Positions 1 to 7,619 of a stretch of DNA of 18,872 bases are shown here, piece after piece. The stretch's first letter is position 1, and every line of letters starts with the position of its first letter. The notes beneath the pieces were generated by a model, which saw only the letters and a program-made list of their open reading frames with translations, was not told where the DNA came from and did no database searches. The DNA is from Clostridiales bacterium UBA1775 (GTDB lineage Bacteria > Bacillota > Clostridia > Monoglobales > Firm-18). Position numbers and translations under genes: made by a program. Where the stretch lies: positions 1-18,872 of the forward strand of contig DCGP01000010.1 of the NCBI GenBank assembly GCA_002314595.1, written 5' to 3'.

Positions 1-84
1 GCTATGCGGGTGGATATTTATTTATTATGACTAAAAATTAACACTATTTTTGTATATTATTTTCTTTATTATTTTATAGTTTTT

Positions 85-93
85 TGGTATAAT
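85..93 (+). promoter_or_regulatory. Extended -10 promoter of the large secreted deacetylase gene
   Basis: TATAAT at 88-93 is preceded by TG at 85-86, giving a TGnTATAAT extended -10. The matching -35 position (TTTATT, 65-70) is poor, as is usual when an extended -10 is present. Transcription would start near 100, just before the AGGAGG at 113-118. The call is by eye from consensus matching. Confidence 0.65.
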
Positions 94-126
94 CGTAATA
101 TATATTTAAAATAGGAGGAAAAGGCA

Positions 127-3100
127 ATGAAAAAAATTGTTTCAATACTTTTGGTATTAGCTTTAATTTTCACACAAATGTCATTTACAGTAATGGCAGA
201 TGAAGAAAAGGAAATCGAATTCCAAAATGTTTTAGTTGAAGATTTTTCAACAATGAAAGATGTAACAACTCCAAAGTATCAAATCCCAACTGATGCAAGT
301 GGCAAACCAACATCAAGGGATGCAATCAGGATTGGTGAAACAGATATGTATCTTAATCCACCAATTTCAACAACTGCATCAGTTTTTGATAAGCCTGAAA
401 TTGCATATATCAGCTCAGGGGCTTTGAAGTTTACACAAAGCAGAGAGGCAGGATATAGCACAAGCCCTGAAAGAGAATGTCGCTTCGTATGGCAGCCTGA
501 GGGCTATTCCGAAATGAAAAATACATACCGTATTACAGTTTCAGGTAAGGGCGCAAACAAAAACAGTGGTTTCATTTTAAGGTTCCATTCTGACGATGAC
601 GCATCAAACTGCTATATGTTAGTTATCCATTCATGCGTATACGATAAGGATGCACCGGGATGGGAACTATATAAGCGAGTAGATGGCAAAGATACAAGCT
701 TACTTAAATCAAGCTTTGTTTCAAAGCAAGTTGCATCAGGTGGTAACGGCTATTACAGAACATTTACTGCCGAAGTATCAGTTGTAGACAAAAAAGATAT
801 TACAGTTCATATGACAGGTACAACAAGTAACAGTAAAAAGGTAAACGAAACATTTACATATACAGACGAAACACCATTTGAACACGATATTTCAGACAAC
901 TATATCCACGTTGTACCATTTGGTGGAGCATTAGATGTTTTCCGTTTACAATTTGCACAAGTTGCAAAACCAACAACAAAATCATCAGTTATCAGGGACG
1001 ACGATAACTTCACAATCAATACAAACTACGAATTTTGTGAAACAGGCAAAACTTATGTATGTGGCTACAAAGACGGTAGACTAATATCATCAACCTCACG
1101 TGCTTATACAAAGGACACAGAGGAATTTAACCTAAAAGGAGACTTTGACACAGTCAAGGTGTTTATGTGGGATAATGACTACAAACCACTTACAAAGCCG
1201 GAGGTATTTAGCGTACCTGATAAAGTACCGTACACATTGTTGGCTTCTGCAGACTTCGAGGGTCAAACAGCAAGCCCAACTGTATACAAGATAGATATTG
1301 ACAGCGAAGACTATCCATTGTATGATGACCCGGTACATATCGGCACAACAGACTTCTATCAAACTCCACCGATATCCGAAATTGATAGAGTATTTGCAGG
1401 GGATGTAGACGAAAAGGCATCACTTCAAGCAAATGCATTAAGACTAATAGGTGGTTATGCAAGCTTAGGTGGCTATGCTGAAAGAGAATGTCGTACAGAG
1501 TGGAGACCGGCAAACTACAAGGATGTTACAAATACATACAGACTTAAGTTCAGTGGTAGGGTTACAAGTTCACTTAGTGGCTTTGCAGCTCGTTTCCAAT
1601 GTAATGAACGTGGAACATCATACTATCAGTTTGCAGTTAACTCATGCTCTAAGTCATCAGGCAGCCCGGCATGGACATTGATTAGGAAAAATGCTTCTGC
1701 CAACGAAAAGGTAATTGCAAGCTCAAAGGTAATGCCTACACAATCAACATCAGGCAACGGTTACTTACAAGACTTTAATGTTTCAATAGCAGTAGTAGAC
1801 AAGTCTAAATTTACACTTGTAATTACAGGTAAAACAAGCACAGGTAAGGACTTTAAGGAATTAACAACAGTTACCGACGACGAACCTATGGACCAAGATG
1901 CACACGACGGATATGTCCACTTTAAGTGCTATGGTTCTGCAACAAGTACAGTAGATTTATATTCAGTATCACTTGAAACTGACCCTAATGCAGAGGCAGT
2001 AGGCTACAAATCACCATTACCTGACTATGGCACAGTAACAACAGCCGAAACAAACAAGATGACATGGAAGGAATTTGACAAAGGCTACCTAACAGTTATC
2101 TTTGATGATAATAACGATAACTTAGAACCAATGTTCAATATTGTAACAGGTGAATTTGGCTTCCCAATCTGTTCAGCAGTACCAACAATGTATATTAACA
2201 GAAACCCAATTTCATTGTTGCAAAAGATTCAAGCAAGTGGTGGCGAAATTATTTCACATACAGTAAACCACCCACAATTAAATTCTAAATCTTCATGGAC
2301 AAATGTAGACAACGAATTTAAGACATCTTATGACCAACTAACAGCAGCAGGTCTAAATATTAACGGTATTATATTAGCAGGTGGTGCAAATTCAGATACA
2401 TCTGAATACTTTGGTAAGATGGTAGAACCAATCACAGCAAAATACTATAAATATTCAGACTTATACGGTGTATCACCACAGTATAGAAAGCGTAGAGCTT
2501 CATTCTCAGGAATGACAACAAGTCAAATCAAAGCAATTATTGACAGAGTTATCCGTAACAAATCTTGGATTACTATTTACGCACATAGCTTCTCTGAATT
2601 CCCTGAATCAATAATGCGTGAAGTATTTGCTTATGCTAAGGAAAAACAAGAAGAGGGCGTATTTGATATTGCAACTTATAGAACAATCTATAAGAACTTT
2701 GCCGAATTTGAAAATCCTGTTGACTGGGGTAAAGATGTTTATAAAGTAAAATTCTACGGAACAGATAACAAAACACTTATCGGCACAGCAACAGTAACAG
2801 AAGGCGACACAGCAGTTGCACCAACAGAATATGTTCCTGCAGCAGGCTACACATTTGACAGATGGAGCGAATCACTTGAAAACGCTTCAAAGAATATGAG
2901 TGTATACGCAATTTGTAAGGATTCACAGGGTGCTGAAGTTTCTACAACTCACGAAAATGTTATGGTTAAAACCTATGACAGAAACAACCCTGTACTTGCA
3001 AATACAAAGAAAAAGATTGTCAATTCCAATGCCCTAAATGTTTGCTATTTAGGTGGAACTACAAAGACAAACACAGTAGAGCAAACAGTTAATGATTGGT

Positions 3101-4668
3101 TAACAGGTAATTTTAGTGGTATTTCACTAACAAGTACAAACAAAGGCTATGTAGGTGCATCATCATTTTCAACAGCACTTTTGATGAGCCAAATCAACCA
3201 AGGCAATTCAGCAGACTTAGTAGTTGTTGATTTAACAAATAATGACAAGGCATCATGTCCATCAAACTATATTTGGTCAAAATTTGACATCAAACGTCAA
3301 GCAGAGCATATTGTTCGTGAAATATATGCTGCAAATTCTAATGCCGACATCGTGTTTGTTGTAGATGGCAAAGGCAACGGTACAGGCTCTTATGAAGCCT
3401 ACACAGAAATTGCTGAAGAATATAAGGCAACAGGCATAGGTGTCCTTGATTTGAACGGTGTTGAACCTTCATCATACGAAAACACAGTTGATGAATTTTT
3501 AACTGAATATTTAAAGACCGTATATGTAAGACCGGACGAAGAAATTGATAACCATTATAATAAGATGCCGGAAGATTATGTTATGCGTTCACCAATGTTA
3601 AAGATTACACCAATCCTTGCAAGTGAATTTACAACAAATGCAATTACAACATCAGGTGGTGCTATTAACACAAATATGTTGGATAATACCCAAAACAGCA
3701 TCGAAATATTAGATTCATCAGCTACATTTGGTGCTAATGCCGCAGCATCATTTAACTTCACAGGTACAGGCTTTGGCTTGGCAGTTGGCGCAACAACCGA
3801 AGATGCTACTCTTAAATACCAAATAGACGGCCACGGTTGGAAAGAGGTAACAATCGAAGCAAATAACGGTGGAATAATCATTCCTCTTGAAAACGAATTG
3901 TCATATTACGAACACACAATAGACCTTGAATTTGTAGATTCAATCACAGTAGGTGGAGCATTTACCTATGGTGTAGATAATGGCTTGGCAAATATTACAG
4001 CTCTATCAATAGACGATGGCCCTACTGAAGCATCAACAGAGCAAATTGTTAATGTATTAAAGAAGAACGATGCACATGCAACATTCTTTATGGTAGGTTA
4101 CAAAATTAAAGGTTCAAGTGGTATTTCCGATTCAACAAGATTCTTGCTTAACAGAATTTTAGAGGAAGGCTCCGAAATTGGTAACCACAGTAACTCCACA
4201 TCAGGTTGCACAAATGTTAACGACTATAAAGACGCTTTCCAAACTATGCAGAATAAAGTGTTTGAGGCAGTAGGCGTATATCCGACAGTTTTAAGGTCTC
4301 CGGGTAATGACAATGCTGACTATGTATTTGAGGCAACACCATTACCACTTATGAACGGCTATAACATCGGTGTTGACTGGAACGCACCAAATGCAGGTGG
4401 TACAGACGTTGAGAATAGAATTAGTAAGATTACAAGCAATGCCGAGGACGGACGCATTATCCTAATGCACGATAATATTTATGGCGCCGAAGCCTTAGAA
4501 ACAGCATTACCTAATATTGCTAAGAAAGGTCTAAAAGTTGTTTCAGTTTCAGAGCTTATCAAACTAAGAGGCTATGTAGTACCAAATATGAGACAATACA
4601 GAGCATTCTACAAAACAGGTCCTGAAATATTCGCACAACACTCATCATTAGGTCCTGTACAAAACTAA
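127..4668 (+). CDS. Secreted multidomain protein with two NodB polysaccharide-deacetylase domains
   Basis: A 1513-residue exported protein, probably acting on acetylated polysaccharide outside the cell. A signal peptide (lysines 2-3, hydrophobic 4-22) ends near VMA|D at 24/25. By eye the order is: module A1 (about 35-280); a linker module with a KVFMWD-type strand (about 283-365); module A2 (about 372-625), a clear paralogue of A1; NodB domain 1 (about 645-860) with D660/D661 and H711/H715 of the metal site; an InlB/Flg_new-like repeat (873-935); a degenerate SGNH-like domain (about 965-1150) with GGTT at 976-979 where the nucleophile block should be; a beta-sandwich-like stretch (about 1160-1278); NodB domain 2 (1285-1480) with D1296/D1297, H1354, RSPG 1390-1393, DW 1417-1418 and HD 1448-1449. 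Domain 2 has T1358 where the second metal histidine is expected. There is no sortase motif, SLH domain or C-terminal membrane segment. AGGAGG at 113-118 supports the start. Substrate is unknown; the NodB assignments are firm, the SGNH-like one is weak. Confidence 0.88.
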   Translation: MKKIVSILLVLALIFTQMSFTVMADEEKEIEFQNVLVEDFSTMKDVTTPKYQIPTDASGKPTSRDAIRIGETDMYLNPPISTTASVFDKPEIAYISSGALKFTQSREAGYSTSPERECRFVWQPEGYSEMKNTYRITVSGKGANKNSGFILRFHSDDDASNCYMLVIHSCVYDKDAPGWELYKRVDGKDTSLLKSSFVSKQVASGGNGYYRTFTAEVSVVDKKDITVHMTGTTSNSKKVNETFTYTDETPFEHDISDNYIHVVPFGGALDVFRLQFAQVAKPTTKSSVIRDDDNFTINTNYEFCETGKTYVCGYKDGRLISSTSRAYTKDTEEFNLKGDFDTVKVFMWDNDYKPLTKPEVFSVPDKVPYTLLASADFEGQTASPTVYKIDIDSEDYPLYDDPVHIGTTDFYQTPPISEIDRVFAGDVDEKASLQANALRLIGGYASLGGYAERECRTEWRPANYKDVTNTYRLKFSGRVTSSLSGFAARFQCNERGTSYYQFAVNSCSKSSGSPAWTLIRKNASANEKVIASSKVMPTQSTSGNGYLQDFNVSIAVVDKSKFTLVITGKTSTGKDFKELTTVTDDEPMDQDAHDGYVHFKCYGSATSTVDLYSVSLETDPNAEAVGYKSPLPDYGTVTTAETNKMTWKEFDKGYLTVIFDDNNDNLEPMFNIVTGEFGFPICSAVPTMYINRNPISLLQKIQASGGEIISHTVNHPQLNSKSSWTNVDNEFKTSYDQLTAAGLNINGIILAGGANSDTSEYFGKMVEPITAKYYKYSDLYGVSPQYRKRRASFSGMTTSQIKAIIDRVIRNKSWITIYAHSFSEFPESIMREVFAYAKEKQEEGVFDIATYRTIYKNFAEFENPVDWGKDVYKVKFYGTDNKTLIGTATVTEGDTAVAPTEYVPAAGYTFDRWSESLENASKNMSVYAICKDSQGAEVSTTHENVMVKTYDRNNPVLANTKKKIVNSNALNVCYLGGTTKTNTVEQTVNDWLTGNFSGISLTSTNKGYVGASSFSTALLMSQINQGNSADLVVVDLTNNDKASCPSNYIWSKFDIKRQAEHIVREIYAANSNADIVFVVDGKGNGTGSYEAYTEIAEEYKATGIGVLDLNGVEPSSYENTVDEFLTEYLKTVYVRPDEEIDNHYNKMPEDYVMRSPMLKITPILASEFTTNAITTSGGAINTNMLDNTQNSIEILDSSATFGANAAASFNFTGTGFGLAVGATTEDATLKYQIDGHGWKEVTIEANNGGIIIPLENELSYYEHTIDLEFVDSITVGGAFTYGVDNGLANITALSIDDGPTEASTEQIVNVLKKNDAHATFFMVGYKIKGSSGISDSTRFLLNRILEEGSEIGNHSNSTSGCTNVNDYKDAFQTMQNKVFEAVGVYPTVLRSPGNDNADYVFEATPLPLMNGYNIGVDWNAPNAGGTDVENRISKITSNAEDGRIILMHDNIYGAEALETALPNIAKKGLKVVSVSELIKLRGYVVPNMRQYRAFYKTGPEIFAQHSSLGPVQN

Positions 4669-4673
4669 CTAAT

Positions 4674-4705
4674 AAAACCACATTAGATTTTCTAATGTGG
4701 TTTTT
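4674..4705 (+). terminator. Rho-independent terminator after the large deacetylase gene
   Basis: CCACATTAGA (4678-4687) pairs perfectly with TCTAATGTGG (4691-4700) across a TTT loop, flanked by AAAA before and TTTTT after. It starts 5 nt after the stop codon and separates this gene from the next promoter. Confidence 0.93.
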
Positions 4706-4716
4706 CTGTAAAATTC

Positions 4717-4745
4717 TTGCTTTTTAAATTCTTTTGAGTTATAAT
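4717..4745 (+). promoter_or_regulatory. Sigma-A promoter of the SGNH esterase-ung unit
   Basis: TTGCTT (-35, 4717-4722) and TATAAT (-10, 4740-4745) are separated by 17 bp. The predicted transcription start, about 4751, is downstream of the in-frame ATG at 4748. This rules against that ATG and favours the one at 4781. Confidence 0.75.
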
Positions 4746-4780
4746 TTATGTTGTATATTATATGTTGTGAGGTATATGCT

Positions 4781-5848
4781 ATGGCTAATAATATGAAGGA
4801 TTTTGACAGTAATTTCAAGGTTGAAACCAATTTGGATTTAAAAAACGTTAGGTTTTATAATTGCCTAAATGAACATTTTGATTTATACGGAGTTTTTTAT
4901 GATGAAAAAAGGGAGTCGTTTTTGCGTATGCCTTTTGAGTCGGCACAAGCCGTCAGCAAAGATGTGTGTGGCTTGAATTTTTATACATCAGGAGGTAGAA
5001 TTAGGTTTAAAACAGATTCCGAATATGTTGCAATCAAAACAATTCAGCATAAATTTTATAAAACCTCTCATATCGCTAATACAGGTACAATTGGCTTTGA
5101 CATTGTAGAAAATAAAAATGGTAACTATATATATTCAGGAACATTTGTCCCACCTAATGACTTTAATGATGGGTACGAATCAGTTGTTCATTTTGGAAGT
5201 AAAAAAATGAGAGATTTAACAATAGAATTTCCATTGTATTCATCTGTAAATCAACTGTTAATAGGCATAGAAGAAGACAGTAAATTAGAATGTGGTAATA
5301 AATACAAGGATTATTCTCCCGTTGTGTTCTATGGCTCGTCAATAACACAAGGTGCTTGTGCTTCAAGGCCCGGTACTTCATACGAAGCAATCATTTCCCA
5401 ACATTTAGATGTAGATTATATAAATCTTGGCTTTTCAGGTAATGCAAAGGGCGAAGAGGAAATTGCAAACTATGTTGCATCTTTAAATATGAGTGTATTT
5501 GTATATGATTACGACTATAATGCACCAACTGTTGAACATCTTAAAAACACACACGAAAGAATGTTCAAGATTTTTAGGGCAAAACAACCTAAAACCCCTG
5601 TTATATTTCTTTCAAGGCCATATATAAACAGAGATTTTAGCAACGAAGAAAGACGAAGTGTAATAATGCAAACCTATGCAAATGCAGTAAATTCCGGGGA
5701 TAGAAATGTGTATTATATTGACGGCAATTCAATGTATGATGAATACAGTAGCAGCTGCTCTGTTGACGGAGTTCATCCTAACGACGCAGGGTTGCTTATG
5801 ATGGCTAAAAAAATCGGAGATATTATTTCTTGGTATCTTACAAGGTAA
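4781..5848 (+). CDS. SGNH/GDSL-family esterase (GxDLY N-terminal type), cytoplasmic
   Basis: A 355-residue SGNH hydrolase with no signal peptide. The N-terminal half (about 15-175) is beta-rich with a FDLYGV segment like the GxDLY domain that precedes Lipase_GDSL_3-type hydrolases. The C-terminal half is catalytic: block I GSSITQG with nucleophile S187, block II LGFSGN (G217-N221), a block III-like DYDYNA with N247, and block V D329-G-V-H332. These residues fit an active serine esterase, probably removing acetyl or other acyl groups from sugars; the substrate is inferred only. The start at 4781 is chosen because GAGG (4769-4772) sits 8 nt before it and an upstream in-frame ATG at 4748 falls before the predicted transcript start. 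ung follows after 12 nt, so the two are probably co-transcribed. Its neighbours suggest de-esterification of imported, partly deacetylated oligosaccharide. Confidence 0.85.
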   Translation: MANNMKDFDSNFKVETNLDLKNVRFYNCLNEHFDLYGVFYDEKRESFLRMPFESAQAVSKDVCGLNFYTSGGRIRFKTDSEYVAIKTIQHKFYKTSHIANTGTIGFDIVENKNGNYIYSGTFVPPNDFNDGYESVVHFGSKKMRDLTIEFPLYSSVNQLLIGIEEDSKLECGNKYKDYSPVVFYGSSITQGACASRPGTSYEAIISQHLDVDYINLGFSGNAKGEEEIANYVASLNMSVFVYDYDYNAPTVEHLKNTHERMFKIFRAKQPKTPVIFLSRPYINRDFSNEERRSVIMQTYANAVNSGDRNVYYIDGNSMYDEYSSSCSVDGVHPNDAGLLMMAKKIGDIISWYLTR

Positions 5849-5860
5849 GGAAGTATAACT

Positions 5861-6529
5861 ATGGTACATATAGGTAATTCTTGGGACGAGCTTTTAAAGG
5901 ACGAATTTAAAAAAGAATATTACTTAAAATTACGTGAGTTTCTAAAATACGAATATTCCCACTATAAAGTATATCCGCAAATGGAAAACATCTTTAATGC
6001 CCTAAAATATACTTCATACGAGGATGTAAAGGCAGTAATTATCGGTCAAGACCCATATCATGGTGAAGGTCAAGCACACGGGCTTTGCTTTTCAGTCCAA
6101 AAGGGTGTTACACCACCGCCTTCCTTGCAAAATATCTTTAAGGAATTAAATTCCGATATTGGTTGCTCAATACCCAACTGTGGGGAGCTAACCAAGTGGA
6201 CTTCACAGGGGGTAATGCTTTTAAACACCGTACTTACAGTAAGGTCAGCTATGGCAAACAGCCACAAGGGTAAAGGCTGGGAAACATTTACGGATAAGGT
6301 AATAGAAATATTAAACAACAGGGAAAAACCAATAGTGTTTTTACTTTGGGGCACACCTGCAAAACAAAAGGCAAAACTAATCACTAACCCAAATCATTTT
6401 ATCTTGTCAACTGTTCACCCAAGTCCGTTAAGTGCCTATGGTGGATTTTTTGGTTGCAAACACTTTTCAAAAACAAACGAAATCTTAAAACAAACAGGGC
6501 AAGCGCCAATAGATTGGAATCTTGCATAA
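5861..6529 (+). CDS. ung: Uracil-DNA glycosylase, family 1
   Basis: Removes uracil from DNA after cytosine deamination or dUMP misincorporation, starting base-excision repair in the cytoplasm. Family-1 signatures are clear: GQDPYH with catalytic D64 and H67, and the minor-groove loop HPSPLS starting at H186. The 222-residue length is normal for the family, and nothing appears truncated. TAAGGAAG at 5846-5853 gives a usable ribosome binding site before ATG 5861. There is no room for its own promoter after the esterase gene, which ends 12 nt upstream, so expression probably depends on the promoter at 4717-4745. Pairing of a repair gene with a carbohydrate esterase has no evident functional meaning. 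Confidence 0.97.
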   Translation: MVHIGNSWDELLKDEFKKEYYLKLREFLKYEYSHYKVYPQMENIFNALKYTSYEDVKAVIIGQDPYHGEGQAHGLCFSVQKGVTPPPSLQNIFKELNSDIGCSIPNCGELTKWTSQGVMLLNTVLTVRSAMANSHKGKGWETFTDKVIEILNNREKPIVFLLWGTPAKQKAKLITNPNHFILSTVHPSPLSAYGGFFGCKHFSKTNEILKQTGQAPIDWNLA

Positions 6530-6594
6530 AATGTTAAAAAATTTCAAAAAAGTGTTAAAATTTGCTTTTAAATTTTAACACTTTTTAACATTTT
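6528..6594. terminator. Bidirectional terminator between ung and the convergent deacetylase gene
   Basis: A 17-bp perfect stem (6547-6563 with 6570-6586, loop GCTTTT) is nested in an outer pairing of AAAATGTT (6528-6535) with AACATTTT (6587-6594). A- and T-runs on both sides let it serve both strands. It begins inside the ung stop codon. It is made almost wholly of TTAACA/TGTTAA units that also occur upstream of the deacetylase gene. Confidence 0.8.
6575..6591. repeat. 17-bp direct repeat, left copy
   Basis: TTAACACTTTTTAACAT is identical to 7467-7483 and in the same orientation. The two copies bracket the convergent deacetylase gene, 892 bp apart. The left copy lies in the terminator arm. 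The flanking bases differ, so the match is exactly 17 bp. An origin from duplication on insertion is possible but not shown. Confidence 0.75.
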
Positions 6595-6602
6595 AAGCCA
6601 AT

Positions 6603-7451
6603 TTACATTGATAAATTATTAAAGAAAACATCGGTAGAATCCTTAGAGGTTCTTATAATTCTCTTCATTTTATACAAGCAATTTTTATCTCTTGAAATGT
6701 AATTTATACCATTTTCACAAGAAAAAGTTGCAATAAATCCCATTTTTTTCGCCACTTTTTCACTTTCTTCACACATTGCTCCAAATGGATAAACAAAGGT
6801 ATTTGGAGGGCTTTTTGCCAATTTATTTTGCAATTTTTTTAAATCATTTTCAAGCAATTTTTCATAACTTTTCAAATCTTCATTTTCGTTGATTTTACAA
6901 CCATTTCTCTCTTTTGAAATAGTGTGTAAATTATACGAATGGTTTTGAATTTCCACTAAACCGGAATTTTGTAATTCCTCAATTTGTTTCCATGTCAGAT
7001 GTGAATATTCCGGGTTGGAATCATCTTTTTCTGAAAACATATCACTGTATTTTTCCACAACTGAAATTATGAATTTCATATTGTACTTTTTCGCAATAGG
7101 GTAGGCATAATGGTAATTGTTGTAATACCCATCATCAAATGTGATTATAACGGGCTTTTTGGGCAATTTTTTACCATTATATACATAGTTTTCAACATCT
7201 TTCATTGTTACTGAATTATATCCGTTTTCTTTTAAATATTTAAGGTCATTTTCAAAAATTTCAGGTGTTACAATGTATTTTGGCGAATAGGAATTATCCT
7301 TTTTAATGCTGTGATACATTAGTATTGGAAGAGCAATTTTTTTGTCATTTTCAGTATTGGTTACAGTTGCAAGTGTTATACTTCCAATTAGTGAAATAAT
7401 ACAGATAATAAGTACAAAAAATAAGTTTTTGATTTTTACAGTCAGTACCAT
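6603..7451 (-). CDS. Membrane-anchored NodB polysaccharide deacetylase
   Basis: A 282-residue extracellular deacetylase of the IcaB/PgaB-like type, expected to remove N- or O-acetyl groups from a cell-surface or environmental polysaccharide. Residues 9-30 are a long hydrophobic N-terminal segment after a basic start, a signal anchor or signal peptide. The conserved LPILMYHSI strand is at 41-49. The NodB metal site is TFDDG with D106/D107, plus NHSYNLH with H171 and H176. YPFG follows near residue 220. GGAGG (minus strand, 7461-7457) lies 5 nt before the ATG. The gene is convergent with ung and divergent from hom, so it is probably monocistronic. I could not find a convincing minus-strand promoter; a TATAAT on that strand at 7580-7575 has only a poor -35. 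A 17-bp direct repeat on each side could mean it was inserted as a unit. Confidence 0.9.
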   Translation of the reverse strand: MVLTVKIKNLFFVLIICIISLIGSITLATVTNTENDKKIALPILMYHSIKKDNSYSPKYIVTPEIFENDLKYLKENGYNSVTMKDVENYVYNGKKLPKKPVIITFDDGYYNNYHYAYPIAKKYNMKFIISVVEKYSDMFSEKDDSNPEYSHLTWKQIEELQNSGLVEIQNHSYNLHTISKERNGCKINENEDLKSYEKLLENDLKKLQNKLAKSPPNTFVYPFGAMCEESEKVAKKMGFIATFSCENGINYISRDKNCLYKMKRIIRTSKDSTDVFFNNLSM

Positions 7452-7466
7452 TTTTGCCTCCGAAAA

Positions 7467-7483
7467 TTAACACTTTTTAACAT
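7467..7483. repeat. 17-bp direct repeat, right copy
   Basis: Identical to 6575-6591. It lies 15 bp upstream of the deacetylase start codon and is also the first part of the phased TTAA array at 7467-7520. Confidence 0.75.
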
Positions 7484-7520
7484 ATTTTAACTTATTTTTA
7501 ACAGTTTTTAAGCTTTTTTA
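7467..7520. promoter_or_regulatory. Helically phased T-tracts, possible curved DNA or operator array
   Basis: TTAA steps begin at 7467, 7477, 7487, 7498 and 7508, followed by TTAC at 7518. T-tracts of 4-6 bases lie at 7474, 7485, 7495, 7505 and 7514. The spacing is 10-11 bp, one helical turn, which is the arrangement that bends DNA. The array lies between the divergent deacetylase and hom genes, about 65-120 bp upstream of the hom transcription start. Whether it regulates either gene is inference. Confidence 0.5.
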
Positions 7521-7550
7521 CATAATATTTGCTTAATTTGTTAATTTTAC

Positions 7551-7579
7551 TTGAAAAAGTAAGAAAATTATGTTATTAT
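7551..7579 (+). promoter_or_regulatory. Sigma-A promoter of the hom-thrB-lysC operon
   Basis: TTGAAA (7551-7556) and TATTAT (7574-7579) are separated by 17 bp. Transcription would start near 7586, giving a leader of about 34 nt before ATG 7620. That leader is too short for a T-box, S-box or lysine riboswitch. Confidence 0.78.
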
Positions 7580-7619
7580 ATTATGGTATATAAATATATA
7601 CGCAACGTAGGAGGATTTT

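Noticed and set aside
1..41. Possible 3' end of an upstream gene (frame 3 reads YAGGYLFIMTKN then stop at 39-41)
   Set aside because: Only 12 codons are visible, all frames close within about 40 bases, and no terminator follows; it cannot be judged.
3576..3881. 101-codon minus-strand frame inside the large secreted protein gene
   Set aside because: It lies wholly antisense to a continuous 1513-codon gene and has no start signal.
6528..6594. CRISPR-like or iteron array suggested by repeated TTAACA units
   Set aside because: The units form a single hairpin with T- and A-runs between two convergent stop codons, with no spacers; a bidirectional terminator explains them.
7575..7580. Minus-strand TATAAT as the -10 of the small deacetylase gene
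   Set aside because: The only -35 candidate (TTGCGT, 7605-7600) has a 19-bp spacer and the start would be over 110 nt from the gene; the bases are better explained as part of the hom promoter.
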